DNA of 64,000 nt from assembly GCA_033675265.1 (NCBI GenBank), contig JAUJYZ010001540.1, forward strand, positions 816,001-880,000, read 5' to 3'. Made by a program: the position numbers and the translations under genes. This DNA is from Actinostola sp. cb2023 (lineage: Eukaryota; Cnidaria; Anthozoa; Actiniaria; Actinostolidae). The notes beneath the pieces are model-generated. The model had not been told where the DNA came from. It did no database searches and saw only the letters and a list, made by a program, of their open reading frames with translations. Below, piece by piece: positions 23,001 through 34,300 of this stretch (position 1 is its first letter; the number at the start of each line of letters is the position of its first letter).

Positions 23001-26000
23001 CACCAACCAATCAGGAAGCACCGGAGGTCAAGGGGCATGTTCAGCTGTCAAATTCACGCACGTGTAGCACAAAAACAAACACTACGAAGCTTTGTGATGT
23101 CTATACAATGTCCAGAACCCCACAAAAATAGTAAATACTGGACAAATATCCTAACTAAAACACAACAAATTTTCTTTGGGGTCGGTTAAAGTCAAGAAGT
23201 AATAATTTACACTTTATTAGAATTCAAATAAGGTGTCTGTCTATCTAGTACATGTATCTATCTAAGCTAACTTAAATTCAAGGATTTTATTTTAAAAACA
23301 GTTTGATCACTACTTCTTTGACATTTGAATTATAAGTCTTTTTGTTCGCTTCCAAACACGTTTTATTTGGCGGATTCATATGGATTTGAAAACCGTGATA
23401 CACGCCAAACAGTTGTGAAGATATTCCGGTGAGCTCAGCAACCCTCAGCTCAGCAACAACTTGAACTTGCACAATTTGATGTCTTCCGCCATTAGATTCG
23501 ACAAGTTAGCAGCAAGGTAACCCAGAGTGTTCATTTTGTTCAATGCTTGACAAAGGTGAAATGACCACAACACGGCCATTTGTTCTCCATTTTAATGCTA
23601 GTAAACTGGTAAAAGCTTGAAAATTTCAACTCTTTCTGAACCCCATTGGAAGAACTCCAAGCACATCTTTTCCCGATAAAAGAACCCTTACAGCTTGATA
23701 TTGCACTCACTTGACTACACGCATCCATTTATAAAATACTACTGGATTGGCTTGGTCTGGGATGTGTTAGAATCTGTCAATCACATGTCACTTTGGTCAA
23801 TTTAGACCAATAGAAATTCACAGCCTCTGGCGCCTGCGGGTTATCAAAAAACCCAGGGCTCGCTTGCAGGCTCTCCTTCCCTTCCCTCCTCCCCAATCCC
23901 CCTCTTCCCCCTCCTCCTCTCCCTCAATCCCTTCCACTCCCCCAGGGCTGGCTACTCAGGCTAGCATAATGGGAATATTGTGCACACATCAGAATTGTTG
24001 TCCTTTGACTTCCCATCCTTCTTGTCCTTCTATTGACATCACCATGATTGTCATCATCATCATCATCATCAATGCCATCATTACCTTCAGCAGCAACATC
24101 ACTGCTACCATCATCATCATCTTTGATGTTGTCATCAGCAACAGTACCACCACCACCATCATTGTCATCTTCAATGTCATCTTGATCATAATACCATCCT
24201 TGCCATCATTATTTATCCTGTATCTGTTTTAGTTGTCCTACAGCTCTCATTCTGTTAGCTGAAGAAAAAGTAAAGACAATAACAGAGGTAGGAAGAATGC
24301 AGCTATTTAAACATTTATTTATTAGTGTACCTGTTGTTTATACTCTCACAATATGGGGTACTGTGTAGGGGTTCAGTAGGAGTTGTACAGCTCTTGCCGC
24401 AAGGAGATTGTTTTAGGTGAAAGATGAAGTCTTCCATATGCATACACAAAACGAAACAAATAGATTCCATTTTGCTGTGTCTGTATTCTTATAGAATGAT
24501 GCATAGATGACGTCAAAACATAATGAGAACAATATGCCACGATGAAGTTGAGTGGTGTGACTTGTGCAGACACACGCCAAAATGTAATCTATTTGTTTGA
24601 TATTTGAGAATTGTGTACTCTTGTGACATCATCTGTACATCTGTACTATAATAACACACACATCACTGTTAGTACATGACATTAAAATTGGTTGTCTCTG
24701 GCTTATCTATTTGTTATTAAAACTACAAATGTGTCGATCCTTCCTCGGATCTTCTTCAGTGTAACGATCTTGTTGTAATGCGTATGCTCTTTTTAAACCT
24801 ACTAATGTGTGCTAGTTAGTATGTTTGGTAACTTTTTACACTATAAAAGCTCAATATTCATCCAAGTTTCAAGTGTTTTCTTCTTCTTACTATAAGTATT
24901 GATGTAGTTCATGTTATATTCGTAGGCTGAGTCATACCTTCACAAAGCTTTGAAGAAAAGTGATGAAAACTTGAGGAATGGAGGTTTAGTGAACAACGAA
25001 TCGAAAGAAGATGCAATACATAGTAAGCTTGGAAAACTGTCATTCCCATTTCTTGTTTTCAAATCTACTTTCCCATTTCATTGTAATAACAATAATACCT
25101 TTGGCTGTATAACAAATGTTGTGCTGCTTTGTCCATCTTTCATTTTCCATCCTTTTTCCCCTTTCCCATTTTGTAGTTCTATTTTATTATGTTCTTTACA
25201 ATAACAGGGAAAAATACCAATGTATGCGTGTATATCCGACGGAGACTAGCCATGTGTGCCAGGAAGTTAGGCAGGGCTAAAGAAGCTATCAAAATGATGA
25301 GAGATGTAAGTACTCTCCTTCTCGCCAATGTTTTATGTGTACCCGCCATTCCCTTCCAACCCTTACTAGAAATGCCTGTTGATATTGTCCTTTGTTTTAT
25401 GTGTACCCGCCGTTCCCTTCCAACCCTTACTAGAAATGCCTGTTGATGTTGTCCTTTGTTTTATGTGTACCCGCCGTTCCCTTCCAACCCTTACTAGAAA
25501 TGCCTGTTGATATTGTCCTTTGTTTTATGTGTACCCGCCGTTCCCTTCCAACCCTTACTAGAAATGCCTGTTGATGTTGTCCTTTGTTTTATGTGTACCC
25601 GCCGTTCCCTTCCAACCCTTACTAGAAATGCCTGTTGATGTTGTCCTTTGTTTTATGTGTACCCGCCGTTCCCTTCCAACCCTTACTAGAAATACCTGTT
25701 GATGTTGTCCTTTGTTTTGTGTGTACCCGCCGTTCCCTTCCAACCCTTACTAGAAATGCCTGTTGATGTTGTCCTTTGTTTTATGTGTACCCGCCGTTCC
25801 CTTCCAACCCTTACTACAAATGCCTGTTGATGTTGTCCTTTGGTTCCAGCTAATGAAAGAGTTCCCCATGATGAGTGTGCTAAACATTCATGAGAACTTA
25901 ATAGAGGCACTTCTAGAGATACAAGCATATAGTGAAGTACAGGTACCAACCCTTAATGAAGACTTGCCAGTACCCAGGGTTCTCAGTAGGCTTTTAAGAG

Positions 26001-29000
26001 TGGATGCCAGTAGGCTTTTCAAAACAGCTAATTTTCTTTCAAAACATTCGATGAACCTATTTTAGGGACATGATTTTTATTTAGGAGAAATTTCCAGTTT
26101 TTTAAAAATCTGTACATTTTCGGCTAAATATAGCCATTTGAACACGGTGTATCTTTCACCTCTAGCTCTACAACAATGACATTCAGTACACTGAATAAAC
26201 GTTTCTTGTCTTTTCTACTGGATAATTTATTTTTCTGTACCTTCTGTAGTTGTTTTTCAAATTTGGTTTTAAAAAGGTATACTGAGCGCCATAAACGGAA
26301 CGTTGAAATATAGGCAATGTTTGAGATACGAAAAAGGAATCTGGTACATCAATTTTTGAAGAAAACGCCATGTCCCAGGAAAGCTTCACGTTTGCTCTTT
26401 CAGTTTAGAAAGTTTCCAGCTTGAATTCAATGTACATGAGAAATAAAACTATAGGCTTGGGACTGCCAAAGGTAGCATAATTTTCGTCCTGTGGCGGACT
26501 TTTTTGTCGTTACAAAACTTGTCCCAAATAGACTATCTTGCACTTTTAGTTGATCGCTGCCAACTGATAACAATTTTGGAGTTAATGATGGTACAGCTAT
26601 TTCAGCCACATTGACAATTAGCATATTCATTGATCAAATATAAACACCGTTTCCGAAAATTGTGGTTCTTCACTCTAAAATGCTTAGAGTTTGCTCCAAA
26701 TAAGATTTACAAACAATTGCACTGATTTGTAGTTCAAACTGGCGCTCATTGTCTGTATTGACGATGTCCACTTTGTTGACAAGCCAATTATGACACGCTA
26801 CTGCCCTTCGAATAAAATGTTTGCGGCATGAAATAATAGTTTTAATCATAAAATATAATACTAAACAGAATTCATGTCTGGTATTGATGGTAAACAAAAC
26901 ATTGTATAGACCCTATGGACAGGACTATCGAAACACAAACTACTCTTGTCTGTATTGATGGTACATTGTATGTCCGCCACAGGACCAGGACAGGTAGCTA
27001 CTCTTGTCTGTATTGCATGGCGTTTTCATCAAAAATGTATGTACCAGATTCCTTTTTAGTACCTACTCTATATTTGTCTGTATTGATGGTACATTGTATA
27101 GCCAAATTTGGACTACAGAAGTTCCAGAAAAATATTACACTACTCTTAGTGTACTTAATGTCTGTAGTTTGATGACTGTACATTGTATAGCCAAAACATT
27201 AAGTAGACAGACAGGTTTTTAAAAACTGGAAATTTCTCCTAAAATAAAATCGCTGGACCTTTTTAGTATTTTTCCCTAAAATAGGTCATCGAAAGGAATG
27301 ATATGGCGAAATAAAATTAAATTCGAATTTTTTGAGTTGAAGAATTAGTCTCGATCCTTACTGGCATCCACTCTTAAACAGCTGTCCCAAAACATTGAAC
27401 AGACATGTAATGGTGACATGATGGTACATTGTATAGCCAGGACAGGTAGCTACTCTTGTCTGTATTGATGGTACATTGTATAGCCAGGACAGGTAGCTAC
27501 TCTTGTCTGTATTGATGGTACATTGTATAGCCAGGACAGGTAGCTACTCTTGTCTGTATTGATGGTACATTGTATAGCCAGGACAGCTAGCTACTCTTGT
27601 CTGTATTGATGGTACATTGTATAGCCAGGACAGGTAGCTACTCTTGTCTGTATTGATGGTACATTGTATAGCCAGGACAGGTAGCTACTCTTGTCTGTAT
27701 TGATGGTACATTGTATAGCCAGGACAGGTAGCTACTCTTGTCTGTATTGATGGTACATTGTATAGCCAGGACAGGTAGCTACTCTTGTCTGTATTGATGG
27801 TACATTGTATAGCCAGGACAGCTAGCTACTCTTGTCTGTATTGATGGTACATTGTATAGCCAGGACAGGTAGCTACTCTTGTCTGTATTGATGGTACATT
27901 GTATAGCCAGGACAGGTAGCTACTCTTGTCTGTATTGATGGTACATTGTATAGCCAGGACAGGTAGCTACTCTTGTCTGTATTGATGGTACATTGTATAG
28001 CCAGGACAGGTAGCTACTCTTGTCTGTATTGATGGTACATTGTATAGCCAGGACAGCTAGCTACTCTTGTCTGTATTGATGGTACATTGTATAGCCAGGA
28101 CAGGTAGCTACTCTTGTCTGTATTGATGGTACATTGTATAGCCAGGACAGCTAGCTACTCTTGTCTGTATTGATGGTACATTGTATAGCCAGGATAGGTA
28201 GCTACTCTTGTCTGTATTGATGGTACATTGTATAGCCAGGACAGGTAGCTACTCTTGTCTGTATTGATGGTACATTGTATAGCCAGGACAGGTAGCTACT
28301 CTTGTCTGTATTGATGGTACATTGTATAGCCAGGACAGGTAGCTACTCTTGTCTGTATTGATGGTACATTGTATAGCCAGGACAGGTAGCTACTCTTGTC
28401 TGTATTGATGGTACATTGTATAGCCAGGACAGGTAGCTACTCTTGTCTGTATTGATGGTACATTGTATAGCCAGGACAGCTAGCTACTCTTGTCTGTATT
28501 GATGGTACATTGTATAGCCAGGACAGCTAGCTACTCTTGTCTGTATTGATGGTACATTGTATAGCCAGGACAGGTAGCTACTCTTGTCTGTATTGATGGT
28601 ACATTGTATAGCCAGGATAGGTAGCTACTCTTGTCTGTATTGATGGTACATTGTATAGCCAGGACAGGTAGCTACTCTTGTCTGTATTGATGGTACATTG
28701 TATAGCCAGGACAGGTAGCTACTCTTGTCTGTATTGATGGTACATTGTATAGCCAGGACAGGTAGCTACTCTTGTCTGTATTGATGGTACATTGTATAGC
28801 CAGGACAGCTAGCTACTCTTGTCTGTATTGATGGTACATTGTATAGCCAGGACAGGTAGCTACTCTTGTCTGTATTGATGGTACATTGTATAGCCAGGAC
28901 AGGTAGCTACTCTTGTCTGTATTGATGGTACATTGTATAGCCAGGACAGCTAGCTACTCTTGTCTGTATTGATGGTACATTGTATAGCCAGGACAGGTAG

Positions 29001-32000
29001 CTACTCTTGTCTGTATTGATGGTACATTGTATAGCCAGGACAGGTAGCTACTCTTGTCTGTATTGATGGTACATTGTATAGCCAGGACAGCTAGCTACTC
29101 TTGTCTGTATTGATGGTACATTGTATAGCCAGGACAGCTAGCTACTCTTGTCTGTATTGATGGTACATTGTATAGCCAGGACAGGTAGCTACTCTTGTCT
29201 GTATTGATGGTACATTGTATAGCCAGGACAGGTAGCTACTCTTGTCTGTATTGATGGTACATTGTATAGCCAGGACAGCTAGCTACTCTTGTCTGTATTG
29301 ATGGTACATTGTATAGCCAGGACAGCTAGCTACTCTTGTCTGTATTGATGGTACATTGTATAGCCAGGACAGGTAGCTACTCTTGTCTGTATTGATGGTA
29401 CATTGTATAGCCAGGACAGCTAGCTACTCTTGTCTGTATTGATGGTACATTGTATAGCCAGGACAGGTAGCTACTCTTGTCTGTATTGATGGTACATTGT
29501 ATAGCCAGGACAGCTAGCTACTCTTGTCTGTATTGATGGTACATTGTATAGCCAGGATAGGTAGCTACTCTTGTCTGTATTGATGGTACATTGTATAGCC
29601 AGGACAGGTAGCTACTCTTGTCTGTATTGATGGTACATTGTATAGCCAGGACAGCTAGCTACTCTTGTCTGTATTGATGGTACATTGTATAGCCAGGACA
29701 GGTAGCTACTCTTGTCTGTATTGATGGTACATTGTATAGCCAGGACAGGTAGCTACTCTTGTCTGTATTGATGGTACATTGTATAGCCAGGACAGCTAGC
29801 TACTCTTGTCTGTATTGATGGTACATTGTATAGCCAGGACAGCTAGCTACTCTTGTCTGTATTGATGGTACATTGTATAGCCAGGACAGCTAGCTACTCT
29901 TGTCTGTATTGATGGTACATTGTATAGCCAGGACAGGTAGCTACTCTTGTCTGTATTGATGGTACATTGTATAGCCAGGACAGGTAGCTACTCTTGTCTG
30001 TATTGATGGTACATTGTATAGCCAGGATAGGTAGCTACTCTTGTCTGTATTGATGGTACATTGTATAGCCAGGACAGGTAGCTACTCTTGTCTGTATTGA
30101 TGGTACATTGTATAGCCAGGACAGCTAGCTACTCTTGTCTGTATTGATGGTACATTGTATAGCCAGGACAGGTAGCTACTCTTGTCTGTATTGATGGTAC
30201 ATTGTATAGCCAGGACAGGTAGCTACTCTTGTCTGTATTGATGGTACATTGTATAGCCAGGACAGGTAGCTACTCTTGTCTGTATTGATGGTACATTGTA
30301 TAGCCAGGACAGGTAGCTACTCTTGTCTGTATTGATGGTACATTGTATAGCCAGGACAGGTAGCTACTCTTGTCTGTATTGATGGTACATTGTATAGCCA
30401 GGACAGGTAGCTACTCTTGTCTGTATTGATGGTACATTGTATAGCCAGGACAGGTAGCTACTCTTGTCTGTATTGATGGTACATTGTATAGCCAGGACAG
30501 GTAGCTACTCTTGTCTGTATTGATGGTACATTGTATAGCCAGGACAGCTAGCTACTCTTGTCTGTATTGATGGTTGTTGGCTGCCAGAGAACCCTGGTCA
30601 TTGTGTTTTATAAAAACTGTAAAATAATTATAATATGCATTTTCTACTTCACAGGCTGTACTAGCTAAGTATGATGGTAAGTTCCATATTGACTCTGTCT
30701 GTCTGTCTGTCTGACCTGTCTACTAAACGTTGTTGTATCAGACTAGTTTCTGTGGGTTATTTGCCTGATTTTCCTTCTGTATGCCTGGATAGCTGTCTGT
30801 CTGTCTGTCAGTCTGTCTATATATCTATCTATCTGTCTGTCCATCTGTCTGTAGACCTATCTGTCTGTCTGTCTGTCAGTCTGTCTATAGACCTGCCTGT
30901 CTGTCAGTCTGTCTATAGACCTGCCTGTCTGTCAGTCTGTCTATAGACCTGCCTGTCTGTCAGTCTGTGTATAGACCTATCTGTCTGTCTGTCAGTCTGT
31001 CTATAGACCTGCCTGTCTGTCAGTCTGTCTATAGACCTGCCTGTCTGTCAGTCTGTCTATAGACCTGCCTGTCTGTCAGTCTGTGTATAGACCTGCCTGT
31101 CTGTCAGTCTGTGTATAGACCTATCTGTCTGTCTATCCCTCTGTCTGTCTGTCTGTCTATAGACCTGTTTGTCAGTCAGTCTGTCTGTCTGTCTATCCCT
31201 CTGTCTGTCTATCTATAGACCTGTCTGTCTCTTTGTCTGTCTGTCTGTCTGTCTATTCCTCTGTCTGTCTATCCCTCTGCCTGTCTGTAGACCTGTCTGT
31301 AGACCTGTCTGTCTGTCTGTCTATAGACCTGTTTGTCTCTTTGTCTGTCTGTCTGTCTGTCTATTCCTCTGTCTGTCTATCCCTCTGCCTGTCTGTAGAC
31401 CTGTCTGTAGACCTGTCTGTAGACCTGTCTGTAGACCTGTCTGTAGACCTGTCTGTCTGTCTGTCAGTCTGTCTATAGACCTGTCTGTCTGTCTGTGTTA
31501 TAATATTGCAGATCTTGTTATTTCCAGATATCTCTTTACCCAAGTCTGCTACAATTTGTTATACAGCAGCTCTGCTCAAAGCAAGGGCTGTATGTGACAA
31601 GTAAGCAACAAACCTGTGGGTTTTCTTCTTGGTGCATCAGTCCTATAAGTGTTTTGTTTTTACTGACAGGTTTTCTCCAGAAATAGCAGCAAAAAGAGGG
31701 TTAAGTCCTGCAGAAATGGCAGCAGTAGAAGCCATACACAGAGCAGTGGAGTTTAATCCTCATGTTTCAAAGGTAGCTATTACCCACCCCTCCCATGATG
31801 AATTAGGCTTCTATAAGGTTATAGTAGTAATATGTACTTGATGTTTCAAAGGTAGCTATTACCCACCCCTCCCATGATGAATTAGGCTCCTCCTGTAAGG
31901 TTATAGTAGTAATATATCTTGTTGCTGTTCTTAATGATATTTTAACCTTCTTTCAGTATCTTCTTGAACAAAAGAGTCTGGTGTTACCACCAGAGCACAT

Positions 32001-34300
32001 ACTAAAGAGAGGTGACAGTGAAGCTGTTGCATATGCATTCTTTCATTTGCCTCACTGGAAGAGAGTTGAAGGAGCAATCAATCTACTTCACTGCACGTGG
32101 GAAGGAAGTATGTGAAATATACTGTTGATGTTATAGTTGAGTAACTTCTATTACAGCCATGATGCATGCTCGTCTCCACAGCCATCTCCTTGGTCATTAG
32201 CATTGTATGATGACCAATAAAATGGCTGAGAAGGAGCCTATAATGCGTGCTAGTCTCCACAGTCGTCTCCTTGGTCATTAGCATTGTATGATGACCAATA
32301 AAATGGCTGAGAAGGAGCCTATAATGCGTGCTAGTCTCCACAGTCGTCTCCTTGGTCATTAGCATTGTATGATGACCAATAAAATGGCTGAGAAGGAGCC
32401 TATAATGTGTGCTAGTCTCCACAGTTGTCTCCTTGGTCATTAGCATTGTATGATGACCAATAAAATGGCTGAGAAGGAGCCTATAATGCATGCTAGTCTC
32501 CACAGTCGTCTCCTTGGTCATTAGCATTGTATGATGACCAATAAAATGGCTGAGAAGGAGCCTATAATGCGTGCTAGTCTCCACAGTCGTCTCCTTGGTC
32601 ATTAGCATTGTATGATGACCAATAAAATGGCTGAGAAGGAGCCTATAATGTGTGCTCGTCTCCACAGTCGTCGTCTCTCCTTGGTCATTAGCATTGTATG
32701 ATGACCAATAAAATGGCTGAGAAGGAGCCTATAATGTGTGCTCGTCTCCACAGCCATCTCCTTGGTCATTAGCATTGTATGATGACCACTAAAATGGCTG
32801 AGAAGGAGCCTATAATGCGTGCTAGTCTCCACAGTCGTCTCCTTGGTCATTAGCATTGTATGATGACCAATAAAATGGCTGAGAAGGAGCCTATAATGTG
32901 TGCTCGTCTCCACAGTCGTCTCCTTGGTCATTAGCATTGTATGATGACCAATAAAATGGCTGAGAAGGAGCCTATAATGTGTGCTCGTCTCCACAGTCGT
33001 CTCCTTGGTCATTAGCATTGTATGATGACCAATAAAATGGCTGAGAAGGAGCCTATAATGTGTGCTCGTCTCCACAGCCATCTCCTTGGTCATTAGCATT
33101 GTATGATGACCAATAAAATGGCTGAGAAGGAGCCTATAATGTGTGCTCGTCTCCACAGTCGTCTCCTTGGTCATTAGCATTGTATGATGACCAATAAAAT
33201 GGCTGAGAAGGAGCCTATAATGTGTGCTCGTCTCCACAGTCGTCTCCTTGGTCATTAGCATTGAATGATGACCAATAAAATGGCTGAGAAGGAGCCTATA
33301 ATGTGTGCTCGTCTCCACAGCCATCTCCTTGGTCATTAGCATTGTATAATGATGTGTGCTTGTATTTTGTTTGTTGTTTTACCAAGTTGTTCTACTGTTC
33401 TAGCATTCCGTCTAGTGCCATACCCTTTAGAGAAAGGTCATTTGTTTCATCCATACCCAGGCTGTACTGAGAATGCAGACAGGGAACTGCTGCCAGGTTT
33501 GTTGATATTATGTTATACTTCTTCAATGTTGTCCCCTTTTCACACCATGTAACCATTCCCTTGGGTATAATGTCTATACTTTCTTGTTATTAATGCAAAT
33601 ATACATTAATATGGAAATACTTTGAACAAACAATGTTAATCCCATGAGGTCTGAAATGGGAAAACATTGAGACGAGTGGAAATGTCCATTTTTCTCCCTC
33701 GTTATCCCTGTCTCGTTATCATTGATTCATAAAAATTTCTCTCGAAGAGTACAAATTGTGAAGAGATCCCCTATTTAAATAAAGATGATGATGGTGATTT
33801 AGGTTCTGACACTTTTCAGTGATACTTTTTCTTTGTTGATGGTTCAGGTCATCATGTTCTGTCAGTTTACCCCAAGAAGGAGCTGCCATTCTTCATTCTC
33901 TTCACTGCTGGTCTGTGCTCATTTACTGCTGTACTTGCACTTCTCACTCATCAGTTCCCTGAACCAATGGCTAACTTGGCTCGTACTGTAAGTACATCTT
34001 TTACCCTCAAGAACAGTGTTACTCACTTGATCAAAGTCCAAATTCTCCTTCAGAATTCAAAGAACACACAGGAGAATTTAGATTTTGATCAGAAATCCCT
34101 TCCACTGTGGGTATCACAAGATCTCTGGTACCTTTTCACACCCATCTTAATCAATAATTTTGTAATACCTTAGTGATTCAAATAAGACTTTGGTGCATTT
34201 TTAGTGTTTAGCTTGGATCTCTACTCCATTCAACCTTCTCATTCAAAAAGTGGAAGACTTCTTTCCTGCTCACATCTGGCAGCAGCTGACAAGAATCTAG
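18616..34300 (+). CDS. ST7: ST7 orthologue, 19 coding exons, complete
   Basis: A multi-pass membrane protein of the ST7 family, implicated in tumour suppression in mammals; its biochemical role is unclear. Exons: 18616-18778, 20362-20444, 20861-20987, 21477-21531, 21732-21757, 21962-21984, 22587-22638, 22701-22794, 24233-24287, 24926-25022, 25208-25305, 25850-25942, 30655-30676, 31528-31600, 31670-31772, 31957-32107, 33404-33496, 33848-33987, 34205-34300. All have GT-AG borders and phases sum to 547 codons plus stop (human about 554-585). Recognisable blocks are [11 protein letters not shown] (membrane segment 1), [100 protein letters not shown] (membrane segment) and the C-terminal QLTRI. 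ATG 18616 has a good context (AAAATGG) and aligns with the family start; two in-frame ATGs lie upstream (18526, 18595). Exon 5 (26 nt) is the least certain, and part of the equivalent human segment is not found. Confidence 0.95.
19387..19455 (+). repeat. Short 19-bp tandem repeat in ST7 intron 1
   Basis: About four copies of ACCATATATAGACACTGAT, the outer ones incomplete. Confidence 0.85.
19542..20080. mobile_element. Inverted-repeat element with G tract, ST7 intron 1
   Basis: ATGCATGGATCAATTCCAGC at the left and GCTGGAATTGATCCATGCAT at the right extend inward to TGTTACCATCCCCCCC and GGGGGGGATGGTAACA. A long G run (about 20022-20051) lies next to the right arm. Internal phrases such as GGGGCAGGGAATTTGT are repeated. 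No transposase. Confidence 0.75.
20210..20276. repeat. Hairpin in ST7 intron 1
   Basis: AAGATATGAATTTTATTTTC (20210-20229) and GAAAATAAAATTCATATCTT (20257-20276) are exact complements around a 27-bp loop. The hairpin ends 85 bp before the acceptor of exon 2. Confidence 0.85.
21070..21345. mobile_element. Foldback element, ST7 intron 3, copy 1
   Basis: CAAATAGATTCCATTTTGCT at the left is complemented by AGCAAAATGGAATCTATTTG at the right, with matching inner arms (CTGTACTCTTATAGATCTGC, TGTCAAAATGT). A second copy in the opposite orientation lies at 24440-24672. I recall this family as abundant in coral genomes; that is memory, not a search. Confidence 0.7.
21688..22480. repeat. Short dispersed repeats in ST7 introns 4-6
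   Basis: GACTGGCTATATACCATGCA with following sequence occurs twice (about 21689 and 21780). The phrase GTAGGTATGGGTTGGTTG recurs three to four times between 21869 and 22440. A perfect palindrome, GCATCACGTGATGC, lies at about 22248-22261. The tiny exons 5 and 6 lie inside this repeat-rich stretch. Confidence 0.55.
22808..23963. mobile_element. Mutator-like MITE with 9-bp target duplication
   Basis: The ends are TAGCCTGC (left) and CAGGCTA (right), with inverted purine/pyrimidine-rich arms (GGAGAGGAGGGGGATTGGGG on the left; CCTCCCCAATCCCCC on the right). The flanks are identical 9-bp direct repeats, GCATAATGG, at 22799-22807 and 23964-23972. It inserted just after the splice donor of ST7 exon 8. 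No coding capacity was recognised. A second element with the same end motif is at 51913-52005. Confidence 0.8.
24440..24672. mobile_element. Foldback element, ST7 intron 9, copy 2
   Basis: Same family as 21070-21345 but in reverse order: CAAATAGATTCCATTTTGCT with TGACGTCA inside (24508-24515), closed by AATCTATTTGTTTGATATTTG. It is diverged and missing part of one arm. Confidence 0.65.
25331..25842 (+). repeat. 64-bp minisatellite filling ST7 intron 11
   Basis: Eight copies of a 64-bp unit start at 25331, 25395, 25459, 25523, 25587, 25651, 25715 and 25779 (unit start TTTTATGTGTACCCGCCGTT). The last unit runs directly into the acceptor of exon 12 (TTTGGTTCCAG|CTAATG), so the repeat itself supplies the pyrimidine-rich tract. 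Confidence 0.95.
25989..27385. mobile_element. Long diverged foldback in ST7 intron 12
   Basis: Left-arm phrases reappear inverted and in reverse order on the right: AAGAGTGGATGCCAGTA and TACTGGCATCCACTCTT; CCTATTTTAGGGA and TCCCTAAAATAGG; AGAAATTTCCAGTTTT and AAAACTGGAAATTTCT; AGGAATCTGGTACAT and GTACCAGATTCCT. Arms are about 400 bp around a centre near 26690. The right arm contains single copies of the 47-bp unit that is amplified just downstream. Confidence 0.65.
27420..30572 (+). repeat. 47-bp minisatellite, about 67 copies, ST7 intron 12
   Basis: The unit, beginning ATGGTACATTGTATAGCCAG, repeats with a 47-bp period for 3.15 kb with almost no length change. Three main variants differ in the middle: GACAGGTAGC, GACAGCTAGC and GATAGGTAGC. 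Precursor units occur at about 26944-27110 in the neighbouring foldback. The array ends 82 bp before the 22-nt exon 13. Confidence 0.98.
30690..31495 (+). repeat. CTGT-rich compound repeat, ST7 intron 13
   Basis: About 0.8 kb of CTGTCTGTCTGT interrupted by a higher unit, CTATAGACCTGCCTGTCTGT, and by TCTATCCCTCTG blocks. Long open frames on both strands here are a by-product of the 4-bp repeat and are not genes. Confidence 0.95.
31762..31920 (+). repeat. Tandem duplication covering a splice donor
   Basis: The last 11 nt of ST7 exon 15 plus the first 70 nt of intron 15 (from ATGTTTCAAAGGTAGC) are repeated immediately downstream at about 31842-31920, giving two intact donor contexts 80 bp apart. 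Confidence 0.85.
32130..33345. repeat. 81-bp minisatellite, about 15 copies, ST7 intron 16
   Basis: The unit includes CGTCTCCTTGGTCATTAGCA and GATGACCAATAAAATGG. The period of 81 is divisible by three, so long minus-strand frames (195 and 246 codons) stay open; they encode one 27-residue repeat and are not taken as genes. Each unit also contains CTCCACAG, an acceptor-like motif on the plus strand. Confidence 0.95.

Noticed and set aside
25558..25949. Minus-strand frames over ST7 intron 11
   Set aside because: They are shadows of the 64-bp minisatellite and of exon 12 on the other strand.
31169..31597. Long plus-strand frame of Cys/Leu/Ser repeats
   Set aside because: It is a translation of the CTGT microsatellite in ST7 intron 13; the only real coding part is exon 14, in its own phase.
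32078..33342. Two long minus-strand frames (195 and 246 codons) of 27-residue repeats
   Set aside because: They arise because the 81-bp intronic minisatellite has a period divisible by three; there is no start context, domain or flanking exon, and they lie antisense inside an ST7 intron.
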